From NCBI RefSeq assembly GCF_014076415.1, contig NZ_CP043568.1, positions 62,001-126,000 on the forward strand: DNA of 64,000 nt, given 5' to 3'. A program made the translations under genes and the position numbers. Origin of the DNA: Comamonas testosteroni. Its GTDB lineage: Bacteria; Pseudomonadota; Gammaproteobacteria; Burkholderiales; Burkholderiaceae_C. Positions 16,753 through 25,540 of this stretch are shown here, piece by piece; position 1 is the stretch's first letter; every line of letters starts with the position of its first letter. The notes beneath the pieces were generated by a model, which saw only the letters and a program-made list of their open reading frames with translations, ran no database searches and was not told where the DNA came from.

Positions 16753-16838
16753 GAGTTTTGAAATGTATCCGTCATACACAGGCTTCACGACACCGAAGTG
16801 CAGGCAAGGCCTTGTCGGAATTTTGCATTTTGTGCGGG

Positions 16839-16860
16839 ATACCCCTCTTTGGTGGGGTAT
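16839..16860. promoter_or_regulatory. Inverted repeat in the methyltransferase/SEL1 divergent region
   Basis: Perfect 7-bp dyad ATACCCC and GGGGTAT with an 8-bp spacer. It lies 87 bp from the methyltransferase start and 90 bp from the lipoprotein start, a position suited to an operator; no regulator is adjacent. Confidence 0.4.
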
Positions 16861-16949
16861 GCGTGTAGTCAACTCGTCGTAAAAATTACTGATTTTTGCT
16901 TATGTATACTTTTCGGCTTTCAGCGGCTGAGAATTCAGAGGAGACATCC

Positions 16950-17552
16950 ATGCGCCTGCTCGCCCCCACCTTTTCATTGGCGGCTCTTGCATTGACAGCA
17001 TGCGCGGTACAGACACCGCAGGAGCAGTTGGCACCTGCTTCGCCCACCGTGCGCCTGTGCGAAGGCAATAACTGTTCCGAGCTGCCGCGCAATGTCGCGA
17101 CTTTCCGTGGCGAGCCCGTCAATCCCGAGGCGGAGCGCCGCCTGGCGGCACTGGTGCAAAAAGCCGAAGCCGATCCTCGCGCAGCCTATGACCTGGGGCT
17201 GCGCTATCTGCGCGGCGATGGCGTGGAGCGCAACAGCTATCAGGCCATCGAGTGGATGCGCAAGGCCGGCGATGCCGGTAACGGTCAGGCCCAGTTTGCG
17301 CTGGGTCGTCTGTATCTGCTGGGCTTTGAAGAGATGGGCCCGGACCCCGCCGAAGCCGAGGCATGGTTGTCGCGTGCTGCAGCCAAGGGCTTCAAGGAAG
17401 CCAAGCGCCTGCTGCCCCAGGCGCAAGCTGCCAAACAGAATGCTCATGCACGCTATCAGGCCATCGAGGACGAGCGCAAGTCCTGGAACGGCTGGTATGT
17501 GGGCGCGCCCTACTACATGGTGTGGGGCTCGTCGGGTTGGTATTACCGCTGA
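16950..17552 (+). CDS. SEL1-repeat lipoprotein
   Basis: A 200-residue outer-envelope lipoprotein. The signal peptide ends with lipobox LALTAC (Cys18). After an acidic linker, two SEL1-like TPR repeats are visible (AAYDLGLRYLRGDGVERNSYQAIEWMRKAGDAG and AQFALGRLYLLGFEEMGPDPAEAEAWLSRAAAKG), normally protein-interaction modules. The C-terminus is aromatic-rich (SWNGWYVGAPYYMVWGSSGWYYR), unusual and perhaps surface- or peptidoglycan-contacting. AGAGGAG precedes the ATG; a longer frame starts at 16896 in the promoter. The CsgG-like lipoprotein gene follows after 47 bp, so the two are likely one operon. Confidence 0.85.
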   Translation: MRLLAPTFSLAALALTACAVQTPQEQLAPASPTVRLCEGNNCSELPRNVATFRGEPVNPEAERRLAALVQKAEADPRAAYDLGLRYLRGDGVERNSYQAIEWMRKAGDAGNGQAQFALGRLYLLGFEEMGPDPAEAEAWLSRAAAKGFKEAKRLLPQAQAAKQNAHARYQAIEDERKSWNGWYVGAPYYMVWGSSGWYYR

Positions 17553-17599
17553 GGCGCTGTGAGCGCTGCAGCATTTTTTATTTTTTTGAAAGCATCACT

Positions 17600-18427
17600 A
17601 TGTCCAAGAAGACAACGCTGCGTCTGGCAGCCATCGCATCGGCCCTGGCACTGGGCGGTTGCGTGACCCCCGGCGGCGGCACCATTTCCACGGGTACGGC
17701 TCCCACGGCTGCCACCGGCGCAGCGGGCGGCGCAACCAGCGTGAATGCGAACCCTACGCTCGAGCGTTGCGATGCTCCTCTGGGTACGCTGGCCGTGGAC
17801 GACGGTCGCGGCAAGGAGTGGTATGCCAGCTTTGGCGCTGCCACCAAGATCACGACCATCGAGCCCCTGATCCGTCTGGCCGTGCAGCAGTCCAACTGCT
17901 TTGTGATCACCTCCATCGGCAACAACCGCACCGAAAGCAAGATGTCGGCGATCACCGACAAGCAGCGCAACTCCGGTGAATTCCGCGCCGGCTCCAAGCA
18001 GCAAAAGGGCCAGCGCGTGGCGGCCGATTACTACATGGAGCCTTCCATCATCATCGATAACGATGCAACCGGTCAGCTGGCAGCGGGCGTGGGCGGTCTG
18101 TTCGGCAATGTGGGTACGCTGATCGGCGGCGCCATGCAGAGCAAGGCTTCGGTGGTGACTCTGAGCATGTTCGACATCCGTTCTGGCGTGCAGATCTCCA
18201 TCTCCGAAGGCAACTCCACAGCCACCAACTTCGGCGCAGCCATGGGCGCGTTCGGCGGTGGCGTGGGTGGCGGTCTGGGCGGCTTCTCGCGCTCACCCGA
18301 AGGCAAGGCCACGGTGGCCGCCTTCATGGATGCCTACAACAACATGGTGATCTCGCTGCGCAACTACAAGGCACAGGAAGTCAAGGGCGGCCTGGGTCGC
18401 GGCGGTCAGCTCAAGGTCGGCAAGTAA
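17600..18427 (+). CDS. CsgG/HfaB-like outer-membrane lipoprotein
   Basis: A 275-residue lipoprotein with lipobox LALGGC (Cys21) and a Gly/Thr/Ala-rich linker. The body resembles the CsgG/HfaB assembly family: TLAVDDGR near the start, LIRLAVQQSNCFVITS, ADYYMEPSIIIDND, then a glycine-rich region and VTLSMFDIRSGVQISISEG, where curli-type channels place a transmembrane hairpin. No csgA/B/E/F-like or holdfast genes are nearby, so curli export is unlikely; a role in envelope protein assembly with the upstream SEL1 lipoprotein is inferred. The long Gly-rich stretch GAFGGGVGGGLGGF is notable. A strong terminator follows. Confidence 0.75.
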   Translation: MSKKTTLRLAAIASALALGGCVTPGGGTISTGTAPTAATGAAGGATSVNANPTLERCDAPLGTLAVDDGRGKEWYASFGAATKITTIEPLIRLAVQQSNCFVITSIGNNRTESKMSAITDKQRNSGEFRAGSKQQKGQRVAADYYMEPSIIIDNDATGQLAAGVGGLFGNVGTLIGGAMQSKASVVTLSMFDIRSGVQISISEGNSTATNFGAAMGAFGGGVGGGLGGFSRSPEGKATVAAFMDAYNNMVISLRNYKAQEVKGGLGRGGQLKVGK

Positions 18428-18446
18428 AGCTCCGATCCGGAAACAG

Positions 18447-18476
18447 AAAAGGGCCTGCAGCTGCAGGCCCTTTTTT
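18447..18476 (+). terminator. Rho-independent terminator after the CsgG-like gene
   Basis: A fully palindromic 14-bp-armed hairpin centred on CTGCAG/CTGCAG, with an A-tract before and TTTTTT after. It can terminate both the lipoprotein operon and the convergent flavoprotein gene. Confidence 0.9.
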
Positions 18477-18515
18477 CATGGTTTGCGCGTCTTCAGCAAG
18501 CGCCGCGAGCGCTGC

Positions 18516-19943
18516 TTACTGCAGCTGAAAGATCTTGCCCGGGTTCAGGATGTTCTTGGGGTCCAGTGCCTGCTTGATGGCGCGCATCATCTGCACCGCA
18601 CCGGCTCCTGCCTCTTCGAGCAAAAATCCCTGCTTGTGGATGCCGATGCCGTGCTCGCCCGTGCAGGTGCCGCCCAGCGCAATCGCACGTGCCACCAGCG
18701 TGTGGTTGAGCTGCTCGGCCTGCTGGCGCTGGGCGTCGTTGTCGGGGTCGATCAGATAGCCGAAGTGGAAGTTGCCGTCGCCCACGTGGCCGACCAGGAA
18801 GTAGGGGATGCCACTGGCATCGGCTTCGGTCACGCATTCCAGCAGCGCATCGGCCAGACGGCTGATGGGCACACAGGCATCGGTGGTGATGCAGCGGCAG
18901 CCGGGCACGCTGGAGACGGCCGCGAAATAGGCGTTGTGGCGCGCGGTGAACAGACGCGTACGGTCTTCGGGGCGCTCGGCCCATTCAAAGGCATTGCCGC
19001 CGAATTCATGGGCAATGTCCTGAACCATCTCGGCCTGCTCCTTGACGCCCGTGGGCGAGCCGTGGAACTCCATCAGCAGCATGGGCTCTTCACGCAGGGA
19101 CAGCTTGCTGTAGGCATTGACCATGCGCACCGAATTCACATCGACCAGTTCCACGCGTGCGATGGGAATGCCCATCTGGATGGTCTGGATCACCGTGTGT
19201 ACGGCGCTCTCGATGCTGGAAAAAGAGCAGATGGCTGCGCTCACCGCCTCGGGCAGGGGATAGATGCGCAGCGTGATCTCGGTGAAGATGCCCAGCGTGC
19301 CTTCGCTGCCCACCAGCAGGCGGGTCAGGTCGTAGCCGGCAGCGCTCTTCTTGGCGCGGTTGCCGGTGCGCACCACTTCGCCGCTGGCCGTCACCACCTC
19401 CAGGGCCAGCACGTTCTCGCGCATGGTGCCGTAGCGCACGGCATTGGTGCCGCTGGCGCGGGTCGAGGTCATGCCGCCAATCGAAGCGTCGGCGCCGGGG
19501 TCGATGGGAAAGAAGAAGCCGGTGTCCTTGATGGCCTCGTTCAATGCCTTGCGCGTGATGCCGGGCTGCACGGTGATGGTCAGGTCTTCGGTGTTGACCG
19601 AGAGCACACGGTTCATGCGGCTGACGTCGATGGTGATGCCGCCCTGCACGGCCAGCAGATGACCTTCCAGCGACGATCCTGCGCCGTAGGCAATCACGGG
19701 CACGCCGTACTGGTCGCAGAGCGTGACGGCATCCTGCACGTCCCGGGTGGATTCGGCAAACACCACTGCAGCCGGAGGGGGCGCAGAAATCGCGCCTTCG
19801 TCGCGGCCATGCTGCTCGCGCACGGCCAAAGCCGTGGAGCACTGGCCGCCGAAACGTGTTTGCAGAGCCTGCAGAAATTCTTCGGGGATGGGGCGCTGCA
19901 CGAAATCGGGCTGCAGCGAGGTATGGGCAACAGGTGCGTTCAT
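18516..19943 (-). CDS. FAD-linked oxidase, D-lactate dehydrogenase/GlcD type
   Basis: A 475-residue flavoprotein of the VAO/PCMH family. The FAD-binding domain shows GVPVIAYGAGSSLEGHLLAVQGGITIDVSRMNRVL and PGADASIGGMTSTRASGTNAVRYGTMRENVL; the C-terminal substrate-cap region ends with GGTCTGEHGIGIHKQGFL and DPKNILNPGKIF, signatures of cytochrome-type D-lactate dehydrogenases (DLD) and glycolate oxidase subunit GlcD. It would oxidise a 2-hydroxy acid and feed electrons to the respiratory chain. No glcE or glcF genes are nearby, which favours a stand-alone D-lactate dehydrogenase. About 300 bp upstream hold no gene and no structure I could identify. Confidence 0.88.
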   Translation of the reverse strand: MNAPVAHTSLQPDFVQRPIPEEFLQALQTRFGGQCSTALAVREQHGRDEGAISAPPPAAVVFAESTRDVQDAVTLCDQYGVPVIAYGAGSSLEGHLLAVQGGITIDVSRMNRVLSVNTEDLTITVQPGITRKALNEAIKDTGFFFPIDPGADASIGGMTSTRASGTNAVRYGTMRENVLALEVVTASGEVVRTGNRAKKSAAGYDLTRLLVGSEGTLGIFTEITLRIYPLPEAVSAAICSFSSIESAVHTVIQTIQMGIPIARVELVDVNSVRMVNAYSKLSLREEPMLLMEFHGSPTGVKEQAEMVQDIAHEFGGNAFEWAERPEDRTRLFTARHNAYFAAVSSVPGCRCITTDACVPISRLADALLECVTEADASGIPYFLVGHVGDGNFHFGYLIDPDNDAQRQQAEQLNHTLVARAIALGGTCTGEHGIGIHKQGFLLEEAGAGAVQMMRAIKQALDPKNILNPGKIFQLQ

Positions 19944-20242
19944 CGGGGTCTCCAGAGGAGAAAAAGAATACCACCTGACCCGATCCAGACATGTACGTAT
20001 TGGGTACTAGGCCATGGCGCTCAAGGTCGCAATCGCTGCGCTGGTACATGCCCATTGGAGCTGGCAGAGCTCGTGGCTTTCGTCGTGGTGCAGCCATCTG
20101 CTGCGAGCACATAGATAAGTTTCGCCCTAACTAATGAAAATTCAGTGTTTAGGGTTTGTGCCTGGTGTACCTATATTGGCAAGCCTCATGGCGTGCGCTG
20201 CAGAGCTCGCTTCAAACCAAAAGCAGTTCGGAGGGCGGAGCT

Positions 20243-21241
20243 ATGCGCGATACGGGTCGCAGATCATTCATTCAGGGGCTGGCCGGGGTGTCGGCGGCAG
20301 GCATGCTGGGCGCGGCATGGCAGGTGCGTGCAGCGCAGACGCAGGCCTGGCCGGCGCGGCCCATCAAACTGGTCGTGACCTTTCCGCCCGGCGGCTCCAG
20401 CGATATCGTGGCGCGGGTGCTGGCTCCCGCGCTGGCCGAGAAGCTGGGCCAGAGCGTGGTCATAGACAACAAGCCCGGTGCGGGCTCGTCGATTGGTGCG
20501 CAGATCGTGGCGCACAGCGCCAATGACGGCTACACGCTGCTGGTATCCAATTCTGCGGCGCTGTCGATAGCGCCATCGCTGCTGCAAAGCCCTGGCTACG
20601 ATCCCTTGCGCAGCTTCGAACATCTGGCCTACATCGGCGCCGTGCCCACGGTGTTTGCGGTACATCCTTCGGTGCCCGCCAACAGCCTGAGCGAGCTGGT
20701 GAGCTGGATCAAGGAGCAGCCTGCTCCCGTGGCCTTTGGCAGCGGCGGCGCCGCCTCGGTGGGACATCTGGTGGGCGAGCAGTTTGCACAGACGCTCAAG
20801 CTGTCCATGGAGCATGTCCCTTATCGCGGTGCCGGCCCCATGCGTGCGGATCTGCTCAGCGGCCATGTCAAGCTGGCGTTCGATGCCTTGCCGCAGAACA
20901 TCGCGCTGCACAAGCAGGGCCGGCTCAAGCTGCTGGCGCTGACATCGCCACGCCGCGTAGCGCAGGCACCGGCGGTGCCCAGCGTGGCCGAGCTGGGGCT
21001 GGCACAGCTGGTCTCCGAAAACTTCGTCGGCATTTCGGCACCCGCTGGCCTGCCCAGGGCGCTGGCCGAAAAAATCGCCGGCGCGGTTCGGCAGATCAGC
21101 GCGCGTCCCGAGTTTGCGCAGACGCTCGAAGCCCAGGGATTCGTGACCCGGGATATGGAATCCAAAGCCTTCGCCCAGCTGATTGCAGACCAGCATCTGG
21201 CCTGGGGAGATATCGCGAAAAAGACCGGCGCAAAGCTTTAA
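20243..21241 (+). CDS. Bug-family tripartite tricarboxylate transporter binding protein
   Basis: A 332-residue periplasmic solute receptor. The N-terminus carries a twin-arginine-like GRRSFIQGLAG signal with cleavage near VRAAQ. The body has WPARPIKLVVTFPPGGSSDIVARVLAPALAEKLGQSVVIDNKPGAGSSIGA, the defining Bug start that binds carboxylates through two conserved waters, and later HVPYRGAGPMRADLLSGHV. Bug receptors are hugely expanded in Burkholderiales and usually bind carboxylic acids. No TctA/TctB membrane genes are adjacent. GGAGGGCGGAG precedes the ATG; the longer frame upstream is not conserved. A BMP-like protein follows 15 bp later, implying co-expression. Confidence 0.92.
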   Translation: MRDTGRRSFIQGLAGVSAAGMLGAAWQVRAAQTQAWPARPIKLVVTFPPGGSSDIVARVLAPALAEKLGQSVVIDNKPGAGSSIGAQIVAHSANDGYTLLVSNSAALSIAPSLLQSPGYDPLRSFEHLAYIGAVPTVFAVHPSVPANSLSELVSWIKEQPAPVAFGSGGAASVGHLVGEQFAQTLKLSMEHVPYRGAGPMRADLLSGHVKLAFDALPQNIALHKQGRLKLLALTSPRRVAQAPAVPSVAELGLAQLVSENFVGISAPAGLPRALAEKIAGAVRQISARPEFAQTLEAQGFVTRDMESKAFAQLIADQHLAWGDIAKKTGAKL

Positions 21242-21256
21242 CCAGTCAGGACAACG

Positions 21257-22228
21257 ATGAGCAGCGAGAAACTGTATTCACCCCGTAAGCCGCGCTATGC
21301 CGTGGTGCTGTTTGGCCCCGAAGGGCAGGGCAGTTTCAACGAGTCGGGACTGCGCGGAGCCTATAAGGCCAGAGAGGCCGGCCATGAGGTCGATATGCTC
21401 TGGGTGGCCGGCCAGTCGGCCGAGCAGCGCGCCGCCGAAATGTCCGCATTGTGCGGCGGCCGCTATGCGCTGATTCTTGCGCATGGCGGTCAGGGGGACG
21501 GTCCGGTGCAGATCCTGGCCGGGCGCTGGCCCGAGCAGGCCTTTGCGGTCACGCAGGGCAGCTGGGCGGCACCCAATGTGGCGCGTTACGAGGTGCTGCA
21601 GGAGCAGTCGGCATTCCTCGCCGGCGTGCTGGCCAGCCAGTGGAGCAAGACGGGCAAGGTGGGGCATTTCTCGGGCGAGAAGGTGCCGCCGGGTCTGCGT
21701 GGTCGGGCGGCCTATGCGGACGGTCTCAGGCGCGCCGGTTTTGAGGGGCAACTCGTCACCCAGTTCTGCGGTCACCAGCATCGTCCGGACTGGGCCCGCA
21801 CCTGTGTCTCGGCGATGGTCGAGCAGACGGATCTGGACATTGTGTTTGCCATGCTCGATGGTGGCCGCCCCGGTGTGACGCAGGCTTGCCGGGCGCATGG
21901 AGTGGCGCAGATCGGCAATGTGCTGAACTGGGTGGAGCGCGACCCCGAGGTGTTTGTGGCCTCGGCGATCTGCAATTCAGGCGAGGCCTTGTTTCGCGCC
22001 GTCGAGGACCATGCCAGGGGCCTGCTGCCGCTGGGTGGCTATCGAGCCTTCGGCCTCGAAGAGCCGAGTCTGGTGCGGCTGGAAATGGGGGCCGGGGTGA
22101 GTGCTGCGCAGCGCAGCCTGGTCGAAGACTGGGCGCAGCGCCTGCTGCGCCGCGAGTTCGAGATTCACCTGGACTATGCCGGGGCCGAGTTCGCCTTGCC
22201 GCAGGAGGAAATCAGCGCTGCGGCATGA
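21257..22228 (+). CDS. BMP/PnrA-like basic membrane protein family protein lacking a signal peptide
   Basis: A 323-residue protein with features of the BMP (TmpC/PnrA) substrate-binding fold: GPEGQGSFNESGLRGAYKAREAG at the start, ALILAHGGQGD, then NVARYEVLQEQSAFLAGVLASQWSKTGKVGHFSGEKVPPGLRGRAAYADGLRRAG, the usual hinge and ligand region for nucleosides. There is no signal peptide or lipobox; the N-terminus is MSSEKLYSPRKPRYAVVLFG. It would therefore be cytoplasmic, odd for a transport receptor, and may be an intracellular sensor or enzyme. It is tightly linked (15 bp) to the Bug receptor upstream. The function is unknown; the family call is moderately secure. Confidence 0.7.
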   Translation: MSSEKLYSPRKPRYAVVLFGPEGQGSFNESGLRGAYKAREAGHEVDMLWVAGQSAEQRAAEMSALCGGRYALILAHGGQGDGPVQILAGRWPEQAFAVTQGSWAAPNVARYEVLQEQSAFLAGVLASQWSKTGKVGHFSGEKVPPGLRGRAAYADGLRRAGFEGQLVTQFCGHQHRPDWARTCVSAMVEQTDLDIVFAMLDGGRPGVTQACRAHGVAQIGNVLNWVERDPEVFVASAICNSGEALFRAVEDHARGLLPLGGYRAFGLEEPSLVRLEMGAGVSAAQRSLVEDWAQRLLRREFEIHLDYAGAEFALPQEEISAAA

Positions 22229-22252
22229 TCAGGCAAGGGCCGGGGCAAGGAC

Positions 22253-22621
22253 TCAGTACTGCTGCGCGCCCTTGTCGAATTCGGCGCGTGACAGCTGGCC
22301 GTTGCGGTCGCTGTCGATCTCTTCGAAGCGCTGGGAGATGACTGGCAACTGGCGTGCTTCCTGCGCACTGAGCTGACCGTCGCGATTGGCATCGGCACGC
22401 TCGAATGCCGCTTGCACGCTGCTTTTTGCCGCTGGTGCCTGCTGCACGCCGGTGGCGGAACCCGACTGCACGATGCGCGCAGGCTCCTTGTTGTTGCCGA
22501 CATTGCCGCCGCCGGTTTGTGCAAAAGCCATGCCTCCACCCAGGGTGAGCGCAGAAAACAGCACCACGCTGACGACTTCGAATGACGAGACCTTGCAATT
22601 GAGCAGATTCTTCTTGTTCAT
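22253..22621 (-). CDS. Exported EF-hand protein
   Basis: A 122-residue secreted protein. A basic, then hydrophobic signal peptide (NLLNCKVSSFEVVSVVLFSALTLGGGMAFAQ) is followed by a low-complexity linker and two EF-hand calcium loops, DANRDGQLSAQE and DSDRNGQLSRAEF, with the expected acidic positions 1, 3, 5 and 12. Such small periplasmic proteins probably buffer or sense calcium; the precise role is unknown. The ATG at 22621 is preceded by AAGGA with 9-base spacing; ATG 22630 is alternative. It is convergent with the BMP-like gene and alone on its strand. Confidence 0.85.
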   Translation of the reverse strand: MNKKNLLNCKVSSFEVVSVVLFSALTLGGGMAFAQTGGGNVGNNKEPARIVQSGSATGVQQAPAAKSSVQAAFERADANRDGQLSAQEARQLPVISQRFEEIDSDRNGQLSRAEFDKGAQQY

Positions 22622-22807
22622 GAATGGCATTCCTTCTCTATGCGATAACAGGAGTGCATTGCACCCTGTGAGGCGTCAAAGGGCCAGCATTTTTGCCTGC
22701 TGTTGCCTCAGACTACATTTGCCTGCGGGCTGTAACGCACAATGGCGGCCATATCTGCGGGCCGCGCCGGCCCTGGAAAAACTCGCAGCTTTGACAAGGG
22801 ATGACCC

Positions 22808-23374
22808 ATGGGCAATCGCCTCACGCAAATCGCCACCCGCACCGGAGATGACGGAACCACCGGCCTGGGAGACAACACCCGCGTTTCCAAGAACAGCGGC
22901 CGCCCGCATGCCATGGGCGATGTGGATGAACTGAACTCGCATATCGGCCTGCTGCTGTGCGAGCCAATGCCCCAGGATGTGCGCGACCTGCTGATCGACA
23001 TCCAGCACCAGCTGTTCAACCTGGGCGGCGAGCTGTCCATGCCGGGCTATGAGCTGCTCAAGGACGATGCGCTGCTGCAGCTCGACAACGCGCTGGCCCA
23101 CTACAACGCAGAGTTGCCGCGCCTGCAGGAGTTCATCCTTCCGGCCGGCACGCGTGCTGCCGCGCAGGCCCATGTATGTCGCACCGTGGCGCGCCGTGCA
23201 GAGCGCCAGGTGGTGGCGCTGGAGCAGGCCGAGACCATGCGAGCCGCGCCGCGCCAGTATCTGAACCGCCTGTCCGATCTGCTGTTCGTGCTGGCCCGCG
23301 TGCTCAACCGCATCGACGGCGGCGACGATGTGTACTGGAAGAGCGAACGCCTGGCGCGCGCACAGTCCGAGTGA
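22808..23374 (+). CDS. Cob(I)alamin adenosyltransferase, PduO type
   Basis: A 188-residue enzyme that transfers adenosyl from ATP to cob(I)alamin, forming coenzyme B12. The PduO signature TRTGDDGTTGLGDNTRVSKNSGRPHAMGDVDELNSHIG (ATP-binding N-terminus) and the late helix RTVARRAERQVVALE, with RYLNRLSDLLFVLARV-like QYLNRLSDLLFVLARVLNR, are all present. Length is normal (about 185-195 aa). It is followed after 21 bp by a LysR gene. No other B12 synthesis gene is in the window, though a possibly B12-linked radical SAM protein is encoded 30 kb away. Assignment to the family is secure. Confidence 0.95.
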   Translation: MGNRLTQIATRTGDDGTTGLGDNTRVSKNSGRPHAMGDVDELNSHIGLLLCEPMPQDVRDLLIDIQHQLFNLGGELSMPGYELLKDDALLQLDNALAHYNAELPRLQEFILPAGTRAAAQAHVCRTVARRAERQVVALEQAETMRAAPRQYLNRLSDLLFVLARVLNRIDGGDDVYWKSERLARAQSE

Positions 23375-23395
23375 GGCGAAGGCAGGAGGCCGGGC

Positions 23396-24304
23396 ATGCG
23401 TCTGCGACATATCGAAGTCTTCAATGCCGTGATGCAGACCGGCAGCGTCAGCGCGGCCGCGCGCCTCATCAACGTCACCCAGCCCGCGGTCAGCCGCACG
23501 CTGCAGCATGCCGAGCTGCAGATGGGCTTTGCGCTGTTCCAGCGCGCGCGGGGGCGGCTGACGCCGACCAATGAAGCGCTGGCCCTGTTTCCGCATATCG
23601 AGAAGCTGTTCGAGCAGCTCGACGAGGTGCAGCGCCTGGCAGCCAATCTGCGTCACGGCCAGTCGGCCGACCGGCTCAATGTGCTGACGGTGTTCGCGCT
23701 CAGCCGCGAGGTACTGCCGCGCGCCGTGGCGGGCTTCAGGCGCCGCCATCCGCAGGTCCAGGTGCACGTGCAGGCGCTGCACACGCCGCAGGTGGTGTCG
23801 GCCCTGCTGCTGCAGGAGGCCGATGTGGGCTTTGTGATCAGCTCCGCGGGCCAGCCCGCGCTGGAGCACGAACTGCTGGCCGAGGTGGACATGTTCTGTG
23901 TGCTGCCCAAGGGACTGCTGCCGCCTTCGCGCGTGCGCGCCGAAGGCATGGAACTCAAGGATCTGGCCGATCTGCCGGTGGTCGCGCTCGATGCGCGAGA
24001 CCCGCTGGGCATGCGCCTGGGCCAGGCCTGCCGCGAGCATGGCGTGGGGCTGTCGCCCGTGGTGACGGTGCAGACCTACCATGCGGCGCTGTCCATGGCC
24101 GAATACGGGCTGGGCGCGGCCATCATGGACGGCTGCACGGCACTGGCGGCCGACCGGCGCCGCGTGCACGTGGTGCCGCTGCTGCCGCGCATCACCGTGG
24201 GCGTGAACGCGCTGAGCCTGCCCCAGCGCCCGGGATCGGTGCTGGCGCGCGCCATGACCCAGGAAATGCGCAAGGCCCTGCAGGAGCTTCTGAGCGCCTC
24301 CTGA
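23396..24304 (+). CDS. LysR-family regulator of the D-amino-acid cluster
   Basis: A 302-residue LysR-type regulator. The N-terminal winged helix-turn-helix is typical: MRLRHIEVFNAVMQTGSVSAAARLINVTQPAVSRTLQHAELQMGFALFQR. The effector-binding domain follows from about residue 90 (LNVLTVFALSREVLPRAVAGFRRRHPQVQV). The gene is convergent with the DadA-like dehydrogenase (12 bp between ends) and near the binding protein and racemase, so regulation of amino-acid uptake and conversion is plausible. The ligand is unknown. It begins 21 bp after the cobalamin adenosyltransferase, so the two may be co-transcribed. Confidence 0.9.
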   Translation: MRLRHIEVFNAVMQTGSVSAAARLINVTQPAVSRTLQHAELQMGFALFQRARGRLTPTNEALALFPHIEKLFEQLDEVQRLAANLRHGQSADRLNVLTVFALSREVLPRAVAGFRRRHPQVQVHVQALHTPQVVSALLLQEADVGFVISSAGQPALEHELLAEVDMFCVLPKGLLPPSRVRAEGMELKDLADLPVVALDARDPLGMRLGQACREHGVGLSPVVTVQTYHAALSMAEYGLGAAIMDGCTALAADRRRVHVVPLLPRITVGVNALSLPQRPGSVLARAMTQEMRKALQELLSAS

Positions 24305-24316
24305 GCAGATCCGTGT

Positions 24317-25540
24317 TCAGGCAGCGCGCATCTGTGCAGCCAGTCGCTGCGCCGAGCCGAAGGCCAGCGTCAGGCCCAGCGCACCATGGCCGGTCTGCAG
24401 CCACAGATTGCGCGGGCCTCCGCGCTGGCGGCCGGTGATGGGCAGGCCCGTGGGTGTGGCCGGGCGCATGCCGCTCCAGGGATGCAGCGAGCCCTGTAGC
24501 GGTAGCTGGGCGAAGACCTGCTGAGTGGAGCGGCGCAGGCTGTCGATGCGGGCTGGATCGATGCGTGTGTCGCGACCGATGATCTCCACCATGCCGGCCA
24601 CGCGCAGGCGCTCGCCCAGGCGCGCGAACACCACCTTGCGCGCGGTGTCGGTCACGCTCACGCGCGGCGCGGCATGGGTGTGGCTGGACGGTATGTCCAC
24701 GGTGATGCTGTAGCCCTTGAGCGGATAGACGGGAATGCGCAGGCCCAGCAGGCGCGCATGGGCCGGGCTTTCCCAGCCGCTGGCCAGCACATAGTGCTCG
24801 GCCTGCAGCAGGCCGGCGGCGGTGCGCAGGCCGGTGACGGCGTCGCCCTGGCGCTCGAAGCCCAGCACCTCGGTGTCATAGCGCAACTCGGCGCCGCGCA
24901 CGGCCAGCAGCGCTGCCAGCTGCTCGCACAGCTGGCGGCAGTCGGCGGCACTTTCACTGGGGGTGTGAACGGCGCCCGCCATGCGGCCCGCGTAGCCGGC
25001 CAGCGCGGGCTCCAGGCGCACGGCGGCGGTGGCATCCACCACCTGCTGGCTGGCGCCGCCAAGGCGCGATTGCAGGGCCACCTGCCGGGCCGCGGCATCC
25101 AGGCCCTGCTGCGTCTCGTACAGCACCAGCTTGCCCGGCGTGTGCAGTGCGCAGCTCAGGGACTCCTGCGCCTGCAGGCTCTCGAAAGCCTGCCGGCTTT
25201 CGGCGGCCAGCCTCAGCAGCGCCTGCGTACCGGCCATGGAGGCGCGGGCATTGCAGGCGCCCAGAAAGCGCAGTCCCCAGGCCCATTGGGCGGGATCGGC
25301 ACGCAGGCGCAGGGCCAGCGGCGAGTCCTTTTCCAGCAGCAGTTGCGGCAGCATCTTCCAGATGCCGGGATCGGCCAGCGGCTGTACGTAGGAATAGCTG
25401 AGCTGCGCGCCGTTGCCGCCGCTGGCGCCCGCTGCCGGGCCGGGCCCGCGCTCCAGAACGGTGACCCGGCAGCCCGCGCTCTGCAGCGCATAGGCAGTGG
25501 CCAGGCCGACGATGCCGGCGCCCACGATGCAGACATGCAT
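24317..25540 (-). CDS. FAD-dependent D-amino acid dehydrogenase, DadA-like
   Basis: A 407-residue flavoprotein of the DAO/DadA family. The FAD-binding motif IVGAGIVGLATAYAL (about residues 5-19) is followed by VTVLERGPGPAAGASGGNGAQLSYSYVQPLADPG, and later PVYPLKGYSITVDI and HPWSGMRPATPTGLPITG with the C-terminal LWLQTGHGALGLTLAFGSAQRLA. It likely oxidises D-amino acids to 2-oxo acids and passes electrons to the respiratory chain. GGAG precedes the ATG. It differs clearly from the DadA at 42134. Close to a binding protein and an Asp/Glu racemase, it may form a D-amino-acid module with them. Confidence 0.88.
   Translation of the reverse strand: MHVCIVGAGIVGLATAYALQSAGCRVTVLERGPGPAAGASGGNGAQLSYSYVQPLADPGIWKMLPQLLLEKDSPLALRLRADPAQWAWGLRFLGACNARASMAGTQALLRLAAESRQAFESLQAQESLSCALHTPGKLVLYETQQGLDAAARQVALQSRLGGASQQVVDATAAVRLEPALAGYAGRMAGAVHTPSESAADCRQLCEQLAALLAVRGAELRYDTEVLGFERQGDAVTGLRTAAGLLQAEHYVLASGWESPAHARLLGLRIPVYPLKGYSITVDIPSSHTHAAPRVSVTDTARKVVFARLGERLRVAGMVEIIGRDTRIDPARIDSLRRSTQQVFAQLPLQGSLHPWSGMRPATPTGLPITGRQRGGPRNLWLQTGHGALGLTLAFGSAQRLAAQMRAA

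Noticed and set aside
18483..20114. 543-codon frame opposite the GlcD-type gene
   Set aside because: Antisense shadow with no family features.
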